Under the pieces are notes generated by a model. That model was given only the letters and a program-made list of their open reading frames with translations. It was not told the origin of the DNA and made no database searches. A program made the translations under genes and the position numbers. Below are positions 57,691 to 64,000 of a stretch of DNA of 64,000 bases, in pieces; positions within the stretch are counted from its first letter, which is position 1; every line of letters starts with the position of its first letter. Origin of the DNA: Escherichia ruysiae (lineage in GTDB: Bacteria; Pseudomonadota; Gammaproteobacteria; Enterobacterales; Enterobacteriaceae); the NCBI RefSeq assembly GCF_902498915.1, contig NZ_CABVLQ010000001.1; one strand, given 5' to 3'.

Positions 57691-58425
57691 TTTCTTTCAT
57701 ACGAAACGGAGCCATGGTGCTCCGTTTTTTCGTCATTATTTTTACTTTTGCCCAGCACAGTTATCAAAAGCAAACGAAATAGATAAATATTTTTCCTCAT
57801 ATTACAGCCAGTTATAAGAATATCCTTACCCCGCCATCCTCCTCATCATGTTATTTTCGCGACATCATAATCCTGGGTCTTGCTGAAGAATAATTGAAAT
57901 GATATTAGTAATTCCACTGCATTTGGCAGAGGAATGTGCTAAATAATGACCTTTTGTTAAGTTATTGTATATTTCTCTATCGTGACAGCAACCAGAAAAA
58001 ACAGACTTGCTTTACGAGGTTTTATCTTATTGTTTTTAAATTGTTTTATTGGCAATCTGATGAAGTCTTTAGATATTGGCGCGGTCAGTAAAAGAGAATT
58101 GCTTAACAATTTTGCAAAATGTATTGGCGGGCAAGAAGCGCATTTGATACTTTCCGGCCAACCGTCAGGCGATTTTTTTGGTAATGAGAATAATTAACAA
58201 TAAAAATTGCTGCATTAAATAGTAAATGTGTCTCGACAGGGGAGACACAGTAGGAACCGACGTAAGGTGGTCGTTCGAATCGCCAGAATAAATAAAGTCG
58301 GTGATAGCAAAGCGTAACGATATATCAACCTGGCAGCAGAAAGTCTCCGAATCTGTCCAGGGTCCCAACCCGGGATTACACATGCTGGTTAAAGCCAGTA
58401 ATTATAATGAGGGAGTCCAAAAACA
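57691..58425. promoter_or_regulatory. ychE-oppA intergenic region and oppA leader
   Basis: 735 bp. After the ychE terminator comes AT-rich sequence (57740-58220) that probably holds the opp promoter, then a structured stretch with a 7-bp hairpin GTGTCTC/GAGACAC (58228-58248) and a small CTGG/CCAG hairpin close to the start. K-12 carries IS-derived remnants (insZ, older ychG) between ychE and oppA by my recollection; none is visible here. CA-rich sequence at the oppA start (AAAACAATGACCAACATCACC region) suits GcvB sRNA binding. Confidence 0.55.
57704..57731 (+). terminator. Terminator of ychE
   Basis: ACGGAGC ... GCTCCGT with TTTTTT. Confidence 0.88.
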
Positions 58426-60057
58426 ATGACCAACATCACCAAGAGAAGTTTAGTAGCAGCAGGCGTTCTGGCTGCGCTTATGGCAGGGAATGTTGCGCTG
58501 GCGGCTGATGTACCCGCTGGTGTTCAGCTTGCAGAAAAACAAACGCTGGTGCGTAACAATGGTTCTGAAGTTCAGTCATTAGATCCGCACAAAATTGAAG
58601 GGGTTCCGGAGTCTAATATCAGTCGCGACCTGTTTGAAGGCTTGCTGGTCAGCGATCTCGATGGTCACCCGGCGCCTGGCGTCGCGGAGTCCTGGGATAA
58701 TAAAGATGCCAAAGTCTGGACATTCCATCTGCGTAAAGATGCGAAATGGTCCGACGGCACGCCAGTCACTGCGCAGGACTTTGTATACAGTTGGCAACGT
58801 TCTGTTGATCCGAACACCGCTTCTCCCTATGCCAGTTATCTACAATATGGGCATATCGCCGGTATTGATGAAATTCTCGAAGGGAAAAAACCGATTACCG
58901 ATCTCGGCGTGAAAGCCGTCGATGACCACACTTTAGAAGTCACATTAAGTGAGCCTGTTCCGTATTTCTATAAATTACTGGTTCACCCATCGACTTCTCC
59001 GGTGCCAAAAGCCGCTATTGAGAAATTCGGCGAGAAATGGACCCAGCCAGGAAATATTGTCACCAACGGTGCCTATACCTTAAAAGATTGGGTCGTTAAC
59101 GAACGTATCGTTCTTGAGCGCAGCCCGACCTACTGGAACAACGCGAAAACCGTCATTAACCAAGTCACCTATTTGCCGATTGCTTCTGAAGTCACCGATG
59201 TTAACCGCTATCGCAGCGGCGAAATCGATATGACCTATAACAACATGCCGATCGAGCTGTTCCAGAAGCTTAAAAAAGAGATCCCGGACGAGGTTCACGT
59301 CGATCCGTATTTGTGCACCTACTATTACGAAATTAACAATCAGAAACCGCCATTCAACGACGTGCGTGTGCGTACCGCACTGAAACTGGGTATGGATCGC
59401 GATATCATCGTTAATAAAGTGAAAGCACAGGGCGATATGCCCGCCTATGGTTACACTCCTCCTTACACAGATGGTGCAAAATTAACTCAACCGGAATGGT
59501 TTGGCTGGAGTCAGGAAAAACGTAACGAAGAAGCGAAAAAGCTGCTGGCTGAAGCGGGCTATACCGCAGACAAACCGTTGACCATTAACCTGCTATATAA
59601 CACGTCCGATCTGCATAAAAAGCTGGCGATTGCCGCCTCTTCACTGTGGAAGAAAAACATTGGTGTAAACGTCAAACTGGTTAACCAGGAGTGGAAAACC
59701 TTCCTCGATACCCGTCACCAGGGAACTTTTGATGTGGCTCGTGCAGGCTGGTGTGCTGACTATAACGAACCAACATCCTTCCTGAACACCATGCTGTCGA
59801 ACAGTTCGATGAATACCGCGCATTATAAGAGCCCGGCCTTTGACAGCATTATGGCGGAAACGCTGAAAGCGACTGACGAGGCGCAACGCACTGCGCTGTA
59901 CACCAAAGCAGAACAGCAGCTGGATAAAGATTCGGCCATTGTTCCGGTTTATTACTATGTGAACGCGCGTCTGGTGAAACCGTGGGTTGGGGGGTATACC
60001 GGCAAAGATCCGCTGGATAATACCTACACCAGAAATATGTACATTGTGAAGCACTAA
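58426..60057 (+). CDS. oppA: Oligopeptide-binding protein OppA
   Basis: 543 residues, SBP family 5. The signal peptide is about residues 1-26, cleaved after ALA. Binding-lobe motifs include YFYKLLVHPSTSPVP and AGWCADYNEPTSFL. It captures peptides of two to five residues with little side-chain specificity and delivers them to OppBC. GGGAG precedes the ATG. Being the most abundant component, it is separated from oppB by a hairpin that may limit downstream expression. Confidence 0.97.
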   Translation: MTNITKRSLVAAGVLAALMAGNVALAADVPAGVQLAEKQTLVRNNGSEVQSLDPHKIEGVPESNISRDLFEGLLVSDLDGHPAPGVAESWDNKDAKVWTFHLRKDAKWSDGTPVTAQDFVYSWQRSVDPNTASPYASYLQYGHIAGIDEILEGKKPITDLGVKAVDDHTLEVTLSEPVPYFYKLLVHPSTSPVPKAAIEKFGEKWTQPGNIVTNGAYTLKDWVVNERIVLERSPTYWNNAKTVINQVTYLPIASEVTDVNRYRSGEIDMTYNNMPIELFQKLKKEIPDEVHVDPYLCTYYYEINNQKPPFNDVRVRTALKLGMDRDIIVNKVKAQGDMPAYGYTPPYTDGAKLTQPEWFGWSQEKRNEEAKKLLAEAGYTADKPLTINLLYNTSDLHKKLAIAASSLWKKNIGVNVKLVNQEWKTFLDTRHQGTFDVARAGWCADYNEPTSFLNTMLSNSSMNTAHYKSPAFDSIMAETLKATDEAQRTALYTKAEQQLDKDSAIVPVYYYVNARLVKPWVGGYTGKDPLDNTYTRNMYIVKH

Positions 60058-60065
60058 TGGCAATA

Positions 60066-60091
60066 CGTGGGGCAGGGGAACTTGCTCCACG
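60066..60091 (+). promoter_or_regulatory. Intercistronic hairpin oppA-oppB
   Basis: CGTGGGGCA ... TGCTCCACG (one mismatch) in the 84-bp gap. No T-run follows, so it is more likely a 3' protection or attenuation element than a full terminator. Confidence 0.55.
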
Positions 60092-60141
60092 GTGTCTGAT
60101 TTTTATCGCATTATAGAAGGCACTGGCCAGAAGGTACGGCA

Positions 60142-61062
60142 ATGTTAAAATTTATTCTACGTCGCTGTCTGGAAGCGATTCCGACGCTATTTATTCTGAT
60201 TACTATTTCGTTCTTTATGATGCGTCTGGCGCCAGGAAGTCCGTTCACTGGTGAACGGACGTTACCGCCAGAAGTGATGGCCAATATCGAAGCGAAATAT
60301 CATCTTAATGATCCGATCATGACACAGTATTTCAGCTACCTGAAACAACTGGCGCATGGCGATTTCGGTCCGTCTTTTAAATATAAAGATTATTCGGTCA
60401 ATGACCTGGTAGCATCCAGTTTTCCTGTTTCTGCAAAATTGGGGGCAGCCGCGTTTATACTTGCAGTAGTGCTGGGTGTTAGTGCTGGCGTTATTGCCGC
60501 ATTAAAACAAAACACCAAATGGGACTATACCGTGATGGGGCTGGCAATGACCGGGGTGGTTATCCCCAGTTTTGTGGTTGCGCCATTATTAGTCATGATA
60601 TTTGCGATCATTTTGCATTGGCTACCAGGCGGTGGCTGGAATGGCGGGGCGCTGAAATTCATGATATTGCCGATGGTGGCATTGTCTCTCGCTTATATCG
60701 CCAGTATTGCGCGTATTACCCGTGGTTCGATGATTGAAGTTTTGCATTCTAACTTTATTCGTACTGCCCGCGCGAAAGGTTTACCTATGCGCAGGATCAT
60801 CCTTCGCCACGCATTAAAACCTGCTCTGCTACCCGTGCTCTCCTATATGGGACCCGCATTTGTCGGCATTATTACCGGTTCTATGGTCATCGAAACCATT
60901 TATGGTTTGCCGGGGATCGGGCAATTGTTCGTTAATGGCGCATTGAACCGTGACTATTCATTGGTGTTAAGCCTGACCATTCTGGTTGGTGCATTAACCA
61001 TTTTGTTTAATGCCATTGTCGATGTGCTATATGCGGTTATCGACCCGAAAATCCGTTACTGA
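60142..61062 (+). CDS. oppB: Oligopeptide ABC transporter permease OppB
   Basis: 306 residues, six membrane helices, with the EAA loop that contacts the ATPases near EVLHSNFIRTARAKGLP. It forms the channel with OppC. The ATG is preceded by GAAGG-type sequence. Confidence 0.97.
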   Translation: MLKFILRRCLEAIPTLFILITISFFMMRLAPGSPFTGERTLPPEVMANIEAKYHLNDPIMTQYFSYLKQLAHGDFGPSFKYKDYSVNDLVASSFPVSAKLGAAAFILAVVLGVSAGVIAALKQNTKWDYTVMGLAMTGVVIPSFVVAPLLVMIFAIILHWLPGGGWNGGALKFMILPMVALSLAYIASIARITRGSMIEVLHSNFIRTARAKGLPMRRIILRHALKPALLPVLSYMGPAFVGIITGSMVIETIYGLPGIGQLFVNGALNRDYSLVLSLTILVGALTILFNAIVDVLYAVIDPKIRY

Positions 61063-61076
61063 TACTGGAGCTCGCG

Positions 61077-61985
61077 ATGATGTTAAGTAAGAAAAACAGC
61101 GAGACGCTGGAAAATTTCAGTGAGAAGCTGGAGGTCGAAGGGCGCAGCTTGTGGCAGGACGCACGTCGACGTTTTATGCATAACCGTGCGGCGGTCGCCA
61201 GTCTGATAGTGCTGGTACTGATCGCGTTATTTGTTATCCTGGCACCAATGCTTTCGCAGTTTGCCTATGACGATACCGACTGGGCGATGATGTCCAGCGC
61301 CCCGGATATGGAATCCGGTCACTACTTTGGTACTGACTCATCTGGCCGCGACTTGCTGGTACGCGTTGCTATTGGTGGACGTATCTCACTCATGGTCGGG
61401 GTTGCTGCGGCACTGGTCGCAGTGGTTGTGGGGACACTTTATGGTTCGCTTTCTGGTTATCTTGGCGGCAAAGTGGATTCGGCAATGATGCGTCTGCTGG
61501 AAATCCTCAACTCCTTCCCATTCATGTTCTTCGTCATTTTGCTGGTGACCTTTTTCGGTCAAAACATTTTGCTGATTTTTGTAGCGATTGGCATGGTTTC
61601 CTGGCTGGATATGGCGCGTATTGTGCGTGGACAAACCCTGAGTCTGAAGCGCAAAGAGTTTATTGAGGCGGCACAAGTTGGCGGTGTATCTACGCCGGGC
61701 ATTGTTATTCGCCACATTGTGCCGAATGTGCTTGGTGTTGTAGTGGTCTATGCGTCGCTACTGGTGCCCAGCATGATCCTCTTTGAATCCTTCTTAAGTT
61801 TCCTGGGGCTGGGGACGCAAGAGCCGTTAAGCAGCTGGGGCGCATTGCTGAGTGATGGCGCGAACTCGATGGAAGTCTCTCCGTGGTTATTGCTGTTCCC
61901 TGCGGGATTCCTTGTGGTGACGCTGTTTTGTTTCAACTTTATCGGCGATGGCTTGCGTGATGCCCTCGACCCGAAAGATCGTTAA
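61077..61985 (+). CDS. oppC: Oligopeptide ABC transporter permease OppC
   Basis: 302 residues. An N-terminal cytoplasmic extension (about 1-40) precedes six helices. The EAA motif is KEFIEAAQVGGVSTPGI. It follows oppB by 14 bp. Confidence 0.97.
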   Translation: MMLSKKNSETLENFSEKLEVEGRSLWQDARRRFMHNRAAVASLIVLVLIALFVILAPMLSQFAYDDTDWAMMSSAPDMESGHYFGTDSSGRDLLVRVAIGGRISLMVGVAAALVAVVVGTLYGSLSGYLGGKVDSAMMRLLEILNSFPFMFFVILLVTFFGQNILLIFVAIGMVSWLDMARIVRGQTLSLKRKEFIEAAQVGGVSTPGIVIRHIVPNVLGVVVVYASLLVPSMILFESFLSFLGLGTQEPLSSWGALLSDGANSMEVSPWLLLFPAGFLVVTLFCFNFIGDGLRDALDPKDR

Positions 61986-61996
61986 GGAGTGCAGCC

Positions 61997-63010
61997 ATGA
62001 GCGTAATTGAAACTGCAACTGTGCCGCTCGCACAACAACAGGCTGACGCACTACTGAACGTGAAAGATTTGCGTGTCACCTTTAGTACCCCGGATGGCGA
62101 CGTCACGGCGGTTAACGATTTGAATTTTTCCCTGCGTGCCGGGGAAACGCTGGGTATCGTTGGTGAATCTGGTTCGGGTAAATCGCAAACCGCGTTTGCC
62201 TTAATGGGGCTTCTGGCTGCCAACGGACGTATTGGCGGATCGGCAACCTTCAATGGGCGAGAAATCCTCAATCTTCCAGAGCGAGAACTCAATAAACTGC
62301 GCGCTGAACAAATCTCGATGATTTTTCAAGATCCGATGACCTCGTTAAACCCTTATATGCGGGTTGGTGAGCAGTTGATGGAAGTGCTGATGCTGCATAA
62401 AAGCATGAGCAAGGCTGAGGCGTTTGAAGAGTCAGTGCGGATGCTCGATGCGGTAAAAATGCCGGAAGCGCGTAAACGCATGAAGATGTTCCCGCATGAA
62501 TTTTCTGGTGGGATGCGTCAGCGCGTCATGATTGCGATGGCGTTGCTGTGTCGGCCTAAACTGCTGATTGCCGATGAGCCGACAACTGCGCTGGACGTGA
62601 CCGTACAGGCGCAAATCATGACGCTATTGAATGAACTGAAGCGGGAATTTAATACCGCCATCATTATGATCACCCACGATCTGGGTGTGGTGGCGGGGAT
62701 CTGTGACAAAGTTCTGGTGATGTACGCCGGGCGCACGATGGAATATGGCAATGCGCGCGATGTCTTTTATCAACCCGTTCATCCTTATTCTATCGGTTTG
62801 CTCAATGCGGTGCCGCGTCTCGATGCGGAAGGTGAAACCATGTTGACCATTCCCGGTAATCCGCCAAACCTGCTGCGATTACCAAAAGGTTGCCCGTTCC
62901 AGCCACGTTGTCCACATGCGATGGAAATTTGTAGTAGCGCACCGCCGCTGGAAGAGTTTACCCCTGGCCGTCTGCGTGCATGCTTTAAACCGGTGGAGGA
63001 ACTGTTATGA
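61997..63010 (+). CDS. oppD: Oligopeptide ABC transporter ATPase OppD
   Basis: 337 residues. Walker A GESGSGKSQ, signature FSGGMRQRVMI, Walker B LLIADEPTTALD. The C-terminal oligopeptide/dipeptide domain holds a Cys cluster (GCPFQPRCPHAMEIC) that binds an iron-sulfur centre in relatives. It overlaps oppF by ATGA. Confidence 0.97.
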   Translation: MSVIETATVPLAQQQADALLNVKDLRVTFSTPDGDVTAVNDLNFSLRAGETLGIVGESGSGKSQTAFALMGLLAANGRIGGSATFNGREILNLPERELNKLRAEQISMIFQDPMTSLNPYMRVGEQLMEVLMLHKSMSKAEAFEESVRMLDAVKMPEARKRMKMFPHEFSGGMRQRVMIAMALLCRPKLLIADEPTTALDVTVQAQIMTLLNELKREFNTAIIMITHDLGVVAGICDKVLVMYAGRTMEYGNARDVFYQPVHPYSIGLLNAVPRLDAEGETMLTIPGNPPNLLRLPKGCPFQPRCPHAMEICSSAPPLEEFTPGRLRACFKPVEELL

Positions 63011-64000
63011 ATGCTGTAACTGAAGGAAGAAAAGTCCTCCTCGAAATCGCTGACCTGAAAGTGCACTTTGAAATCAAAGATGGCAAACAGTGGTTCTGGC
63101 AACCCGCAAAAACACTGAAAGCGGTTGATGGTGTCACGCTTCGCTTGTATGAAGGGGAAACATTGGGTGTGGTAGGAGAATCGGGATGCGGTAAGTCCAC
63201 CTTTGCTCGTGCCATCATCGGTTTGGTCAAGGCTACTGACGGTCGTGTTGCCTGGTTAGGCAAAGAGTTGTTGGGAATGAAGCCCGATGAATGGCGTGCC
63301 GTTCGTAGTGATATCCAGATGATTTTTCAGGATCCGCTGGCATCGCTGAACCCGCGTATGACCATCGGTGAGATCATCGCTGAACCGCTGCGCACCTACC
63401 ATCCGAAAATGTCACGCCAGGAAGTTCGTGAGCGCGTGAAGGCGATGATGATGAAAGTCGGCTTGCTACCCAATCTGATTAACCGTTATCCGCATGAGTT
63501 CTCCGGCGGGCAGTGTCAGCGTATCGGGATTGCTCGTGCACTTATTCTTGAACCGAAGCTGATTATCTGCGATGAGCCGGTGTCGGCGCTGGATGTGTCA
63601 ATTCAGGCGCAGGTAGTCAACCTGCTCCAGCAGTTGCAACGTGAGATGGGATTGTCATTAATCTTTATCGCCCACGATCTGGCCGTGGTAAAACACATTT
63701 CCGATCGCGTGCTGGTGATGTATCTCGGACATGCGGTAGAACTGGGGACGTATGATGAGGTCTACCATAATCCGCTGCATCCTTATACCAAAGCATTGAT
63801 GTCGGCAGTGCCCATTCCTGACCCGGATCTGGAAAAGAATAAATCTATTCAGTTACTGGAAGGGGAATTACCGTCGCCGATCAACCCGCCTTCTGGTTGT
63901 GTTTTCCGTACCCGCTGCCCGATTGCCGGTCCTGAGTGTGCCAAAACGCGACCTGTGCTGGAGGGGAGTTTCAGACATGCCGTTTCTTGCCTGAAAGTCG
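63007..64000 (+). CDS. oppF: Oligopeptide ABC transporter ATPase OppF (3' end cut)
   Basis: 331 complete codons are present; the K-12 protein has 334, so only the last few residues and the stop are outside. Walker A GESGCGKST, signature FSGGQCQRIGI, Walker B LIICDEPVSALD, and a C-terminal Cys pair region (GCVFRTRCPIAGPEC). It pairs with OppD to power peptide import. The ATG lies inside the oppD stop (ATGA). Confidence 0.97.
   Translation, partial: MNAVTEGRKVLLEIADLKVHFEIKDGKQWFWQPAKTLKAVDGVTLRLYEGETLGVVGESGCGKSTFARAIIGLVKATDGRVAWLGKELLGMKPDEWRAVRSDIQMIFQDPLASLNPRMTIGEIIAEPLRTYHPKMSRQEVRERVKAMMMKVGLLPNLINRYPHEFSGGQCQRIGIARALILEPKLIICDEPVSALDVSIQAQVVNLLQQLQREMGLSLIFIAHDLAVVKHISDRVLVMYLGHAVELGTYDEVYHNPLHPYTKALMSAVPIPDPDLEKNKSIQLLEGELPSPINPPSGCVFRTRCPIAGPECAKTRPVLEGSFRHAVSCLKV

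Noticed and set aside
57982..58197. Open frame of 71 codons in the ychE-oppA gap
   Set aside because: GTG start without a ribosome site, AT-driven composition, no family resemblance that I recognise.

Overview
The window is a contiguous piece of an Escherichia chromosome. Nearly every protein is recognisable as an E. coli orthologue. The gene order (ycgB ... dad ... nar ... opp) is the conserved E. coli order between about 26.5 and 28 min of the K-12 map. It is not K-12 itself. Scattered substitutions, a diverged TreA signal peptide, an extra transporter gene beside treA, and the absence of genes I remember from K-12 (ycgV, ycgY, a third LDR copy, IS remnants near oppA) point to another E. 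coli lineage or a very close relative. Comparisons with K-12 rest on memory, not on an alignment.

Layout. 1-838: 5' part of ycgB (minus, cut by the window edge). 1168-3546: dadAX, D-amino acid dehydrogenase and catabolic alanine racemase. 3599-8252: cvrA, ldcA, emtA, ycgR and ymgE (K+/H+ antiport, murein recycling and lysis, c-di-GMP brake). 8391-11768: treA and a divergent MFS (GPH-type) transporter, the one clear accessory gene. 11821-17109: dhaM-dhaL-dhaK (PTS-dependent dihydroxyacetone kinase) and the divergent activator dhaR, with paired palindromic operators between them. 17201-23984: ychF, pth, ychH, dauA, prs, ispE and lolB. 24198-29502: hemA-prfA-prmC-sirB2-sirB1-kdsA operon. 29566-30590: two long direct repeats (LDR), each carrying an ldr toxin gene and its antisense rdl RNA. 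30700-33561: chaA, chaB, chaC and ychN. 33745-35139: ychO. 35140-46363: narL-narX, narK and narGHJI, the nitrate-responsive regulon with FNR and NarL sites readable in both intergenic regions. 46515-47067: two tRNA-Tyr genes in a 293-bp-period duplication. 47227-53588: purU, ychJ, rssA-rssB, galU, hns and tdk. 53891-57690: adhE and ychE. 58426-64000: oppABCDF, with oppF cut about three codons before its end.

Functional themes are anaerobic and fermentative physiology (nar, adhE, dha), cell-envelope biogenesis and recycling (ldcA, emtA, kdsA, lolB, galU, ispE), translation (pth, prfA, prmC, ychF, tRNA-Tyr), and uptake of peptides, dicarboxylates and cations (opp, dauA, cvrA, chaA). Global regulators are also here (hns, rssB, narXL).

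I found no CRISPR array, prophage, intact IS element or obvious new defence system. The best candidates for a second look are the treA-linked transporter, the twin dhaK/dhaR operators, the tRNA-Tyr duplication, the two-copy LDR toxin array, and an H-NS reading frame one codon shorter than the K-12 protein.
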